Below, piece by piece: positions 1 through 7,591 of a stretch of 16,982 nt of DNA (position 1 is the stretch's first letter; each line of letters begins with the position of its first letter). The stretch covers positions 1 through 16,982 of the forward strand of contig RFOJ01000006.1 in the NCBI GenBank assembly GCA_009926705.1, in the 5' to 3' direction. This stretch comes from Acidimicrobiia bacterium (lineage in GTDB: Bacteria > Actinomycetota > Acidimicrobiia > Acidimicrobiales > Ilumatobacteraceae). The notes below the pieces were generated by a model that made no database searches, was not told the DNA's origin, and saw only the letters and a program-made list of their open reading frames with translations. Position numbers and translations under genes: made by a program.

Positions 1-543
1 GCCGACTTTGGTTTCGTTGCACCGACCGATGCGCGACACCGACTCAATGACCCGGCACTCGGCGGTGGCTCGGTGCTCGACCTCGGCATCTACTGCCTGC
101 ACTTCGCGCGCTTCGTGCTGGGGGGCCACGACACCGTGACAGCGTCCGGCACGTTGAACGACCAGGGTGTCGACATCGACGCCACATACAGCCTCGGTTA
201 CGCGAACGGCGCCACAGCGGTGCTGCGCAGTTCGTTGAAGGAGGCGACGCCGTGCACGGCGAAAATCGTCGGCGAGCGAGGCACCATCACCCTCTCGTCG
301 CGCATGCACGTGTCACCTGGATTCGCCGTCGCCATCAACGGTCATGCAGAGACCTACCACCGTCACGACGAGACCGGTCAGGGCCTCCGCCATCAGGTAT
401 TCGAGGTGCACCGCTGCATCGAGCAAGGTTTCATCGAGAGCCCGCGACTCTCCCACGCCGAAACTTTGGCGTACGCCGAGACCATGGACGAGATTCGCAG
501 GCAACTCGGCGTTCGCTACGCCACCGACGCACCCTCGAAATGA
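1..543 (+). CDS. Gfo/Idh/MocA-family oxidoreductase, C-terminal part (5' truncated)
   Basis: The reading frame is open from the first base and ends with TGA, so about 180 C-terminal residues are present and the N-terminal Rossmann NAD(P)-binding half lies outside the window. The stretch GGGSVLDLGIYCLHFARFVLGG is typical of the start of the C-terminal alpha/beta domain of Gfo/Idh/MocA dehydrogenases, in which the Asp and the Tyr-Cys region sit near the substrate. The following beta-strands and the closing helix (ETMDEIRRQLGV) fit the family, which includes sugar and dihydrodiol dehydrogenases. The substrate cannot be deduced. The stop codon overlaps the start of the next gene (ATGA), so the two are probably translated as one operon. 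Family assignment is firm; the specific reaction is unknown. Confidence 0.85.
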   Translation, partial: ADFGFVAPTDARHRLNDPALGGGSVLDLGIYCLHFARFVLGGHDTVTASGTLNDQGVDIDATYSLGYANGATAVLRSSLKEATPCTAKIVGERGTITLSSRMHVSPGFAVAINGHAETYHRHDETGQGLRHQVFEVHRCIEQGFIESPRLSHAETLAYAETMDEIRRQLGVRYATDAPSK

Positions 544-2108
544 GTTCCGGAGCCCACTCGCGACACGGTGTCGTCGCGAGCGCTGACGGTGCGGCGACGC
601 AGGCGGGTGCGCACGTGCTGGCGCTCGGCGGCAACGCCGTCGACGCTGCGCTCGCCACCAGCGCAGCAATGTCGGTGGTGGCGCCGCATCTCTGCGGGAT
701 GGGCGGCGATCTCTTTGCTCTCGTGCACGTGAACGGAGAAGTTCATGCACTCGATGCAGCGGGTCGTGCGCCGTCCGGGTCGAACGCTGCGCACTTGCGC
801 GCGGAAGGCCACCAAGAAATGCCGTTCCACGGTGACATTCGCACCGTCACGGTGCCGGGCGCCGTGGCAGGTTGGCTGGAACTGCACGAACGATTCGGCA
901 CATTGCCGCTCGCGACCATCTTCGCGCCAGCAATTCGGCTTGCCGAAGAAGGTTTTGCTGCTTCGCCGCTGCTCGTCGGATCGCTGCAGTTGATGCCGCC
1001 TGCGTTTAAGAGCAATTTCGCCGAACTCTCACGTCAAGCAACCGTCGCAGGTTCGCCCGTACAGCGAGTGGGCGTCGCGCGTACGTTGCGTGCCATCGCA
1101 TCGTCCGGTTCGCGCGCTTTCTACGGTGGCGAATTCGGCGAAGGGCTCCTGCGCATGGGCAATGGCCACTTCACTGCCGCTGACCTCGAGTCTGCGAACG
1201 CAGAGTGGGTCGCACCATTGCGCATCAACGCGTTCGGGCACGGCATCTGGTCGATACCTGCACCGTCGCAGGGTTACCTCTTCCTTGCGGCACTCGGAGT
1301 CGTCGAAACACTCGACTTGCCGGACGACCCCGACGACCCGCAATGGGCGCACTTGCTGGTCGAGGCCACCACCGCAGTGAGCCACGACAGGTCTGCGGTG
1401 TTGCACGACAGAGCCGATCTGACCACTCTGATTCCGTCGCTTATCTCGCGAGCGACGATGGTCGACCCCTCCCTTGCGTCGGTGCGACCGGCGCCCCTCG
1501 CAGATGGAGACACCACGTATATGTGCACAGTCGACCGCAACGGCATGGGTGTCTCGCTCATCAACTCGAACGCCTCGGGTTTTGGGTCACTGCTCGTCGA
1601 ACCCTCCACTGGGATCAACCTGCACAACCGCGGCCTTGGTTTCTCTCTGCAAGAGGGCCATCCGGCCGAACTTGCACCAGGACGAAAACCGCCGCACACG
1701 CTGTGCCCATCGATCATTACGCGACAGGACGGCTCGTTGTTCTCGGTGCTGGGCACGATGGGTGGCGACGCGCAGCCGCAAATCTTGCTGCAGATCATCA
1801 CCCGAATGTTGCGCAACGACCAGTCACGGTTCCCATGGGAAACCGTCGACGCAGGTCGTTTCGCGTTGCGTGGTCCGAGAACCGGTTTCGACACGTGGAC
1901 GTCTGCCGTGCCGCCCGTCGTGACCATCGAGGGTCACGCACCCGACGCTTGGGCATCGGGGCTTGCCGATCGCGGTCACGCAGTCGAGCGACGCAGACGA
2001 TTCGACTCTGGGTTCGGTCACGCCCACGCCATCGTCATTCGAGACGACGGCACGATGGCAGGCGGCGCCGACTCGCGCACGATCGTTGGCACGTGCGCCG
2101 GATTGTAG
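540..2108 (+). CDS. Gamma-glutamyltransferase family protein (YwrD-like, no signal peptide)
   Basis: This is a 522-residue protein of the gamma-glutamyltranspeptidase (Ntn-hydrolase) family, which cleaves or transfers gamma-glutamyl groups from glutathione-like compounds after autocatalytic processing into two subunits. The N-terminal signature GGNAVDAALATSAAM (about residues 30-44), the loop CGMGGDLFALV, and an Arg in LDAAGRAP (R76) match the large subunit. The processing site is in GDTTYMCTVD, which makes Thr325 the expected nucleophile and new N-terminus of the small subunit. GTMGGDAQPQ (from residue 405) is the oxyanion/substrate glycine loop in the form seen in YwrD-type enzymes. No signal peptide is present, so it is probably cytosolic. 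The ATG at 540 was chosen because it overlaps the upstream stop (ATGA) and begins right before conserved sequence; the frame is open further upstream but only inside the preceding gene. Confidence 0.92.
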   Translation: MSSGAHSRHGVVASADGAATQAGAHVLALGGNAVDAALATSAAMSVVAPHLCGMGGDLFALVHVNGEVHALDAAGRAPSGSNAAHLRAEGHQEMPFHGDIRTVTVPGAVAGWLELHERFGTLPLATIFAPAIRLAEEGFAASPLLVGSLQLMPPAFKSNFAELSRQATVAGSPVQRVGVARTLRAIASSGSRAFYGGEFGEGLLRMGNGHFTAADLESANAEWVAPLRINAFGHGIWSIPAPSQGYLFLAALGVVETLDLPDDPDDPQWAHLLVEATTAVSHDRSAVLHDRADLTTLIPSLISRATMVDPSLASVRPAPLADGDTTYMCTVDRNGMGVSLINSNASGFGSLLVEPSTGINLHNRGLGFSLQEGHPAELAPGRKPPHTLCPSIITRQDGSLFSVLGTMGGDAQPQILLQIITRMLRNDQSRFPWETVDAGRFALRGPRTGFDTWTSAVPPVVTIEGHAPDAWASGLADRGHAVERRRRFDSGFGHAHAIVIRDDGTMAGGADSRTIVGTCAGL

Positions 2109-2185
2109 AGAACCGAATGGCTGCGCTTCACTCCGCTACCGGCGACAACGTCACCTGATGATGGTCTGCCTCCGCTAACCACATT

Positions 2186-2203
2186 CACCGTCAGCTGACG
2201 GTG
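2186..2203. terminator. Perfect 18-bp palindrome between convergent genes
   Basis: CACCGTCAGCTGACGGTG is a perfect inverted repeat with no spacer, so a folded RNA would have about 7 base pairs and a 4-nt loop. It covers the stop codon of the leftward gene and lies 77 bases after the stop of the rightward GGT gene. It could serve as a transcription end signal for both strands, but no T-tract follows on either side. The palindrome is observed; the terminator role is an inference. Confidence 0.3.
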
Positions 2204-2934
2204 TAGGTCACCCTCTCCTCGAGACGCTTGAACACTGCGTCACCCTTTGCGACAAACTGCAACGAACACGTGCCGCGCGCGACAAATCGAACCGTCGTGA
2301 CCGGCTTTCCGCGCGTCAACGTGCACACGTTCGGCGTGAGGCTCTTTGCGCGAACGTCGACTCCTTGCTCGGTCACCATGGACTCGGTCTGCAGTCTCAT
2401 CGTCGACCCGACTCGGACGTTAGAGCCAGTCTTGGCCAATCCAAATGAACGTGTACGCAACTCTTGCTTAGCGAGGAACACGAGTGGAACCACCGTGTCG
2501 AGACTCGTGTCACTCAAGCCGCGGTGGTCGCGATAGATGAAAAGGAAACAGTTCCACGGTCCACACTCGTATGCGTTATTACCGACTGTCACTTGCTCGC
2601 GGACCGTGAATGTGAGTGGAGAAGCTGCTGACTGCGATCCTCGCGCACCATCCATCGACGCCCAGATCATCACGTCGGTCTGTTGCAGGCTGCCGTTGCA
2701 CAACAGACCGCTGGCAGCGCGCTGTCCGACACGGGGTTGGTAGCACTGCTGCATGTACACGCCCTGTGTAGCCGGCACTCCCGCGAGCGTGACAGTAATC
2801 TTCTCGCCGTCGACGAGCGAGATCTGCTTGCTCAACGAAACTGCGACTGCGGCGGAGGCGGGTGTGGCAACGGCGAGCGGCGCAGCCATGGCGAATGCAA
2901 AGAGCGTGAAGAGGGCCTTACGTCTGATGTTCAT
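2191..2934 (-). CDS. Secreted protein: neocarzinostatin-like domain plus C-terminal Ig-like domain
   Basis: This 247-residue protein starts with a clear Sec signal peptide (MNIRRKALFTLFAFAMAAPL, then ATPASA/A, cleavage near residue 28-29). Residues about 30-155 resemble the neocarzinostatin (enediyne apoprotein) family: an opening strand with DGEKITVTLAGV, then GVYMQQC (C64) with C79, and later YECGPWNC (C124 and C129), giving the two disulfide-type Cys pairs in the expected order and spacing. Residues about 165-247 look like a bacterial Ig-like domain, with C204 (PNVCTL) and C223 (ARGTCSLQFVAKG) as a third likely disulfide. The ATG is preceded by a purine-rich AGAGAAAG stretch about 10 nt away. 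It follows the lipoprotein gene by 48 bases on the same strand, so co-transcription is likely. The ligand or partner is unknown. Confidence 0.75.
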   Translation of the reverse strand: MNIRRKALFTLFAFAMAAPLAVATPASAAVAVSLSKQISLVDGEKITVTLAGVPATQGVYMQQCYQPRVGQRAASGLLCNGSLQQTDVMIWASMDGARGSQSAASPLTFTVREQVTVGNNAYECGPWNCFLFIYRDHRGLSDTSLDTVVPLVFLAKQELRTRSFGLAKTGSNVRVGSTMRLQTESMVTEQGVDVRAKSLTPNVCTLTRGKPVTTVRFVARGTCSLQFVAKGDAVFKRLEERVTYTVS

Positions 2935-2982
2935 TGGGGTTCATCTTTCTCTGGCGTTGGTTTTCGTTCAAGGCGGGAGTTG

Positions 2983-3723
2983 TCAACCACCCGACTTGAA
3001 ACTGATCGGCACGAAGGCGTCTTGCGAACGGTCATCGCGACGAGTGTGGTCAGCGAACGTCACCACGCCGCACTGTTCCTTGGTGCAGTCGATGGCGTCG
3101 CCGATTGCTCGCACTAGCAAAGTTATGGAGAACGATCCGTCGTTGGCGAAGGGGACGGTGAGACCTTTGGCATACCCCGGCGGGTTCGATGACACCCATT
3201 CAGAAACTGGTGACGAGCCGTCAATGTTGACTCCGCCGACGCAACGTCGCGAATCGGTCCAGGCGGCTTGATTGCAAACGATCACATACACACCCTTCGC
3301 AACGTCATATCCAGTCCCGCGGACGGTGACGCGCGTACCTGCAGCATCAAGACCCGAAGCCTGACTCACCGCGAGTCGCGGAGAACCGACCACACGACTT
3401 GTGGTCGTTGGAGCGATCGTCGTCGGAGCAGCGGCTGCGTTCGAAGTCATCGTCGCGACCGTTGTCGACACCGGTCTGCCGCTCACGGTCGTTGTCGGCG
3501 CAACTGACTGGGTCATGTCGACCGCAGGCTGCATCGTTGTCGAGGCGACATCCAAGGTGGTCGAAGTTGCGTCGTTGGTGGAATCAGACGTGGTGGGTGC
3601 CGCGGACTGCGCCACGACCGTCGAAGGTCTCGTCGGCTCAGAATCACTGGATGAGGCACCTCCGCAAGCGCCGAGCAGCATGACCGCCGCGGGTACGAGT
3701 CGAAGTAACGCACGTCTCACCAC
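2983..3723 (-). CDS. Lipoprotein with Thr/Ser-rich linker and neocarzinostatin-like domain
   Basis: From the GTG at 3723 the product is 246 residues: a basic n-region (VVRRALLRLVP), a hydrophobic core and the lipobox LLGAC, with C20 as the lipidated Cys. Residues about 21-113 form a long Thr/Ser/Ala/Pro linker with repeated APTTT/STT units, typical of surface-exposed actinobacterial lipoproteins. Residues about 114-246 are a neocarzinostatin-type domain: GTRVTVRGTGYD, GVYVIVC (C150) paired with C161, then DGSFSITLLV and DCTKEQC (C213, C218), ending with a beta-strand VPISF. The frame is open to 3861, with an ATG at 3801, but those starts would overlap the divergent hmuT start and give an oddly long n-region, so GTG 3723 (or 3720) is preferred. 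It is probably membrane-anchored and co-transcribed with the downstream secreted homologue. The ligand is unknown. Confidence 0.75.
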   Translation of the reverse strand: MVRRALLRLVPAAVMLLGACGGASSSDSEPTRPSTVVAQSAAPTTSDSTNDATSTTLDVASTTMQPAVDMTQSVAPTTTVSGRPVSTTVATMTSNAAAAPTTIAPTTTSRVVGSPRLAVSQASGLDAAGTRVTVRGTGYDVAKGVYVIVCNQAAWTDSRRCVGGVNIDGSSPVSEWVSSNPPGYAKGLTVPFANDGSFSITLLVRAIGDAIDCTKEQCGVVTFADHTRRDDRSQDAFVPISFKSGG

Positions 3724-3752
3724 CGGGCTCTGGCGCGTTGATGCTCGGCTCG

Positions 3753-3758
3753 TACCCT
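3753..3758 (+). promoter_or_regulatory. Candidate -10 element for hmuTUV
   Basis: TACCCT (TANNNT pattern) ends 8 nt before the hmuT ATG, so transcription would start at or next to the start codon. A GAGAGG stretch lies only 2 nt before the ATG, too close for a normal ribosome binding site. No good -35 hexamer and no recognisable Fur box are visible. This is inferred from pattern alone. Confidence 0.35.
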
Positions 3759-3766
3759 GAGAGGCG

Positions 3767-4753
3767 ATGTTGCGGCGGGTGTTGGCGTGCTCGTTGGTCA
3801 TCTTGTCAATCACCGCCTGTTCCGAATCGAACGAGATGAGCGGGGCCTCATCACGCTTCATTCTGTCGGCGGATTACCCGCTTCCCGTAGTCGAGAGCGA
3901 AGTGCCGAAACTCCCTTCGACGGTCACCGACGCCAGTGAGACCGCGGTGACGGTTAGTGACGTATCTCGCATCGTGGTGCTCAATCAAGCGGTCGCCGAG
4001 ATCGTCATCTCACTCGGCATGCAAGCCAACATCATCGGGCGAGATGCCACCACCACACTCGAGTCGCTGCAGTCGGTTGAAAAAGTCAGCAACGGCCATG
4101 ACGTCAGTGCTGAGAGCGTCCTGTCGTTGCGGCCAACGGTGGTAATCGGCGACACGAGAACCGGCCCACCTGAGGCGCTCGAACAATTGCGCGGTGCCGG
4201 AGTGCCCGTGGTCATCGCGCCGGAGGTGTGGACGCTCTCTGCCCTTCCTTCACGAGTGATGATGATTGCAACGGCACTCGGCGTGCCGAACGCAGGCGAA
4301 CGACTCGTCAACCTCAGCGAGAGCGCCATCGAGGAAGCGTTGAAGAACGTCGGAGCCGCGAGCTCGGTGTTGCGCGTCGCATTCTTATACGTGCGCGGCA
4401 CGGCGTCGGTGTATCTCCTGGGTGGCGAAGGTTCTGGTGCGGACGAACTGATTGCCGCAGCCGGCGGCGTCGACGTCGGGGCACTCAACGGTCTCGCCGC
4501 ATTTACGCCGCTGACCGCAGAGGCGATCGTGCAAGCTGATCCCGACGTCTTGCTCGTGATGTCGCGCGGGCTTGAATCGGTCGGCGGCATCGATGGGCTT
4601 CTGTCGTTGCCCGGAGTCTCCAGCACGCGTGCAGCAGCAGCCCGAGCCGTGGTCGTCGTCGACGACGACCTACTACTCTCATTTGGTCCCCGCACCGGCG
4701 CACTCATCGAGCGGCTCGCGGAGATTCTCCGAACATTCAGCAGCGACGCATGA
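3767..4753 (+). CDS. hmuT: Heme ABC transporter substrate-binding lipoprotein HmuT
   Basis: This 328-residue protein begins with a lipoprotein signal (MLRRVLACSLVILSITAC, lipidated C18), and the rest is a TroA/BtuF-type (cluster A-II) binding protein. The N-lobe begins around SRIVVLNQAVAEIVISLG, followed by the conserved NGHDVSAESVLSLRPTVVIG segment (H111 is a possible heme ligand). The C-lobe has FLYVRGTASVYLLGGEGSGADELI (about residues 207-229), the form characteristic of heme-specific HmuT proteins rather than siderophore or B12 binders; Y208 and Y216 are candidate axial ligands. It would capture heme outside the membrane and pass it to HmuUV. It is the first gene of an operon; its stop overlaps hmuU as ATGA. 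The heme specificity rests on sequence resemblance. Confidence 0.88.
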   Translation: MLRRVLACSLVILSITACSESNEMSGASSRFILSADYPLPVVESEVPKLPSTVTDASETAVTVSDVSRIVVLNQAVAEIVISLGMQANIIGRDATTTLESLQSVEKVSNGHDVSAESVLSLRPTVVIGDTRTGPPEALEQLRGAGVPVVIAPEVWTLSALPSRVMMIATALGVPNAGERLVNLSESAIEEALKNVGAASSVLRVAFLYVRGTASVYLLGGEGSGADELIAAAGGVDVGALNGLAAFTPLTAEAIVQADPDVLLVMSRGLESVGGIDGLLSLPGVSSTRAAAARAVVVVDDDLLLSFGPRTGALIERLAEILRTFSSDA

Positions 4754-5781
4754 CCACGGCCCGACGTCCGAACATTTCCGCGGTCGGCGTGTTTCTCGCC
4801 GCACTGTTCGTTATGACCGCGCTTCTCTCTCTGGCAACCGGGGCATTCCGTATCCCACTCGGCGACTTGTTCCGCATCATCGCCGAAGGCCCGTCGCGCG
4901 ACACCGTCGATGCGATCTCTCACGACGTGTTTTGGCAGGTGCGACTGCCTCGCGTGGTACTCGCAGTGGTGGTCGGTGCGAGCCTCGCGGTCGCTGGCGT
5001 GATTATGCAAGGCATCTTCCGCAATCCCCTCGCTGAGCCTGCGACCGTCGGTGTGTCGGCTGGCGCGGCGGTTGGAGCAGTGATTGCCATCATCGTCGGG
5101 CTCAATCAATTGCCGCTCGGAGTGCAAGTTGCCGCCTTTCTTGGCGGCACGCTGTCGACCGCACTCGTCTACGTGCTGTCGCGCACTGACGGCAAGACCG
5201 AGGTCGTCACGTTGATACTCACAGGCATTGCCATCAACGCTTTCGCGGGCGCAGTCATCGGGTTCGCGGTCTTCGTCGCCGACGACGACGAGATTCGCAG
5301 CGTCACGTTCTGGAGCCTCGGCACACTCGGCCTTGCGACCTGGAAAGCGGTCGGCGTGGTGATTCCACTGGCGCTGCTTGGCATGCTCGCGTGCGTGAGA
5401 TTTTCTCGGGTGCTCGACACGCTCTCACTCGGTGACCGCTCCGCTGCACATCTCGGCGTGAGGGTCGAGCGAGTGCGGCTGCAAGCCATCGCCGTCGTTG
5501 GACTTCTCGCCTCAAGCGCAGTTGCTGCCACCGGCATGATCGCATTCGTCGGATTACTCGTTCCGCACATCATGCGTCTCGTGCTCGGCCCGCGCCACCG
5601 GCATCTGCTGTGGACATCCGGCGTGCTCGGGGCGAGCGTGACGTTGCTGGCCGACCTAGCGGCACGTACGTTGCTCTCCCCCGCGGAACTCCCGCTCGGT
5701 GTCGTCACCGCTCTGATCGGTGCACCGTTTTTCTTGTTGCTCTTGCGCAGCACACGACGCAGCCAAGGCGGTTGGGCGTGA
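4750..5781 (+). CDS. hmuU: Heme ABC transporter permease HmuU (FecCD family)
   Basis: This is a 343-residue polytopic membrane protein of the FecCD/BtuC permease family, with about ten hydrophobic segments. The diagnostic block runs from RLPR (residues 65-68) through VVVGASLAVAGVIMQGIFRN to PLAEPATVGVSAGAA (about residues 73-107), which is near-invariant in this family. Near the C-terminus, GMIAFVGLLVPHIMRLVLG is the conserved segment that contacts the ATPase. Length matches the family norm. The start ATG overlaps the hmuT stop (ATGA) and the stop overlaps the hmuV start (GTGA), so the three proteins are probably made by coupled translation. As a homodimer it would form the inner-membrane heme channel. 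Confidence 0.92.
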   Translation: MTTARRPNISAVGVFLAALFVMTALLSLATGAFRIPLGDLFRIIAEGPSRDTVDAISHDVFWQVRLPRVVLAVVVGASLAVAGVIMQGIFRNPLAEPATVGVSAGAAVGAVIAIIVGLNQLPLGVQVAAFLGGTLSTALVYVLSRTDGKTEVVTLILTGIAINAFAGAVIGFAVFVADDDEIRSVTFWSLGTLGLATWKAVGVVIPLALLGMLACVRFSRVLDTLSLGDRSAAHLGVRVERVRLQAIAVVGLLASSAVAATGMIAFVGLLVPHIMRLVLGPRHRHLLWTSGVLGASVTLLADLAARTLLSPAELPLGVVTALIGAPFFLLLLRSTRRSQGGWA

Positions 5782-6536
5782 GCGCGTCACTTTCCGCGCG
5801 CGGGGTGCGTGTCATTCGCAACGGTGTCACATTGCTCGACGGCGTCGACCTCGATGTACATGCGGGCGAACTCGTCGCCGTGCTCGGCCCCAACGGCGCC
5901 GGAAAGTCGACGCTTCTCGGCGCTGTCGCCGGCGACTTCGAATTGTCCGGAGGCAGTGTCAGCATCAACGGTCGCCAGATCGGTGACTACTCGCCGCGCG
6001 ACCTCGCTCGGGCGAGGGCGGTGCTGCCGCAACAGATAACGATTTCGTTCCCGTTCACCGTGCGCGAGATCGTGGCGATGGGTCGCGGCCCGTGGCAAGA
6101 CGACAACGATGACGAAAGGGTCGAAGCCGCGATGCGCCGCATGGACGTGACGGCGCTCGCGACGCGCACCTACCAAACGCTCTCCGTTGGCGAACAGTCC
6201 CGAGTGTCGATGGCGCGGGTACTCGCCCAAGACACGCCGCTCCTCTTGCTCGACGAGCCGACGGCGGTGCTCGACATCGGCCAGCAGGAGCGCTTCTTGT
6301 CGATTGCCCGCACCCTCGTCGATGAAGGAAGGGCGGTCGTGGCGGTGTTGCACGACCTCAACGTTGCGATGCGCTACGCCACTCGGGTGCTCGTCTTACA
6401 CGAGGGTCGCTGCGTCGCGAGCGGAGAACCGGCGGCGGTGCTTACGCCCGCCCTACTGAGCAACGTGTATCACCAGAAGATTCAGGTGACCACGACGACC
6501 GACGGTCGTTCGGTGATCTTGCCCGAACGCCACTGA
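5778..6536 (+). CDS. hmuV: Heme ABC transporter ATP-binding protein HmuV
   Basis: From the GTG at 5778 the product is a 252-residue ABC ATPase. All core motifs are visible: Walker A GPNGAGKST (37-45), Q-loop Gln at 85/86 in LPQQ, signature LSVGEQ (135-140), Walker B LLLLDEP with D159 and catalytic E160, and the H-loop His192 in VLHDLN. The signature has Val where most members have Gly (LSGGEQ). The segment SLARVLAQ-like (VSMARVLAQDTP) and the C-terminal tail after the nucleotide-binding domain fit HmuV/ChuV heme importers. The GTG overlaps the hmuU stop (GTGA). The frame is open back to 5610 inside hmuU, but only the GTG agrees with the family N-terminus. It powers heme import with HmuU. Confidence 0.92.
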   Translation: MSASLSARGVRVIRNGVTLLDGVDLDVHAGELVAVLGPNGAGKSTLLGAVAGDFELSGGSVSINGRQIGDYSPRDLARARAVLPQQITISFPFTVREIVAMGRGPWQDDNDDERVEAAMRRMDVTALATRTYQTLSVGEQSRVSMARVLAQDTPLLLLDEPTAVLDIGQQERFLSIARTLVDEGRAVVAVLHDLNVAMRYATRVLVLHEGRCVASGEPAAVLTPALLSNVYHQKIQVTTTTDGRSVILPERH

Positions 6537-6545
6537 TACGTGGCG
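6528..6545 (+). terminator. Weak hairpin at the hmuV stop codon
   Basis: CGCCAC and GTGGCG form a 6-bp stem with a 6-nt loop that contains the hmuV stop codon. There is no T-tract after it, the region is GC-rich, and the stem is short, so this may be chance. The remaining bases to the end of the convergent MBL-fold gene (about 6546-6636) show no gene or clear repeat. Confidence 0.2.
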
Positions 6546-6636
6546 GCGGCGCCCGTGCGGTGGCGCGGCAACGTAGTGCACTCGCCGTGAAGCTGCGACG
6601 ACGGGCTGCACCTACCTCAACGCTGGGCGCTTCGTT

Positions 6637-7569
6637 TTAGTGCGCTGATTCGAGCGCGGCCATGCGGCGGAATTGTTCGACCACGTCAGGGCTCTGATAC
6701 TGCGAGTCGCGCGAGCGATACACCGTGTCGACGTTCACGCAGATACGCCCGAACTCGCCCCAGGTGCCGTAAGCGCCGAGTGCGATGTCTCGAGCTGCAT
6801 CGAATGCGTCCATGCCCTGGTCTTGGCGGGCCGATGCCTCCGACAGCACGTACGACAGATAGTCGCGCACTTGCACCACTCCCGCGTTGTCGGTGATCGG
6901 GCCGTGGCCTGGCACCACAACCTCGGCACCGAGCGACACGATCAAGTCGCATGCCGCGATCCAGTTCTCGAGCGGGCCCGCCCACACAATTGGGGTGCCG
7001 TTGATGAACAGGATGTCGCCTGTGTAGACCACTTTGGTGTCCGGCACGTGCACGATGACGTCACCGTTCGTGTGCGCCGGCCCCACCTCGATGAGTTCGA
7101 CCAACCGGCCTGCGACGTCGACGTCGAGTCGCCCCTCGAACGTACGAGTCGGAAGCGTGAGCGAGATGCCGTCGAAATCGAAGTCGCCGAAGAATCTGCG
7201 AAAAAGCTCGCCCACTTCACCTGGCGCTTTGTTGAGCGCGGCGAGCATCGCAGGTGGCACATGCTGCATCTCCTCGGCCGCCGCTCGCGACGCAATGATT
7301 TCCGCGCCACCGACTCGCTCATTTCCGTAGCAGTGGTCACCGTTGGCGTGAGTGTTGACGCACGTGGTGATCGGGGCGCCACGCGTGAGGGGCGACATCG
7401 CCGACAACATCGCGTCCGTCAGTTTGAGGTCAAACAACGTGTCAACCAACAACGAGCGACCATCACCGACGACGAGACCGGCATTGCTGTAGCCCCACCC
7501 GCCGTCCGGTTGCAGGTATGCATGGCAGCCGTCCGCAACTTCGTGGACCCCGAGTCGATAGTCGTACAC
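6637..7569 (-). CDS. Metallo-beta-lactamase-fold hydrolase with HxNxDH zinc motif
   Basis: This is a 310-residue (from GTG 7569) MBL-fold protein. The first metal motif reads THANGDHCYGN, that is H74, N76, D78, H79: the second His of the usual HxHxDH is Asn. The other ligands are present: H166 in GPAHTNGD, D185 in VYTGDILF, and H222 in VPGHGPI. A C-terminal helical part of about 80 residues follows. It is probably a cytosolic metal-dependent hydrolase (ester, lactone or thioester substrates are typical), but the substrate cannot be told. The GTG at 7569 is preferred because TACACT, a -10 pattern, ends 6 nt upstream; an ATG at 7593 would add 8 residues and overlap the divergent gene's start, and there is no -10 pattern in front of it. 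Confidence 0.85.
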   Translation of the reverse strand: MYDYRLGVHEVADGCHAYLQPDGGWGYSNAGLVVGDGRSLLVDTLFDLKLTDAMLSAMSPLTRGAPITTCVNTHANGDHCYGNERVGGAEIIASRAAAEEMQHVPPAMLAALNKAPGEVGELFRRFFGDFDFDGISLTLPTRTFEGRLDVDVAGRLVELIEVGPAHTNGDVIVHVPDTKVVYTGDILFINGTPIVWAGPLENWIAACDLIVSLGAEVVVPGHGPITDNAGVVQVRDYLSYVLSEASARQDQGMDAFDAARDIALGAYGTWGEFGRICVNVDTVYRSRDSQYQSPDVVEQFRRMAALESAH

Positions 7570-7575
7570 GGCGTC

Positions 7576-7585
7576 AGTGTACGCT
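7576..7585. promoter_or_regulatory. Bidirectional promoter core with two -10 elements sharing a TA step
   Basis: On the plus strand TACGCT (7580-7585) is followed by 6 nt and the ATG at 7592. On the minus strand TACACT (7581-7576) is followed by 6 nt and the GTG at 7569. The two hexamers overlap exactly at the TA dinucleotide 7580-7581. Both transcripts would begin at their start codons, i.e. leaderless mRNAs. The geometry is seen in the sequence; promoter function is inferred. Confidence 0.5.
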
Positions 7586-7591
7586 CGCGCC

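Noticed and set aside
252..539. Upstream in-frame extension of the gamma-glutamyltransferase frame by 96 codons
   Set aside because: It lies wholly inside the Gfo/Idh gene in another frame, encodes Arg/His-rich sequence without family resemblance, and the ATG at 540 gives ATGA coupling and a normal length.
3724..3766. Search for a Fur box or heme-regulator site in front of hmuTUV
   Set aside because: The 43 bases between the divergent genes contain no convincing AT-rich inverted repeat.
3985..5127. Long minus-strand open frame (380 codons) opposite hmuT and hmuU
   Set aside because: The composition is that of a GC-rich antisense shadow (Ser/Arg/Thr-rich, no domain), and both plus-strand genes have clear family motifs.
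5610..5777. Longer N-terminus for HmuV
   Set aside because: It overlaps the end of hmuU and reads as Arg-rich nonsense; the GTG at 5778 overlaps the hmuU stop and matches the family N-terminus.
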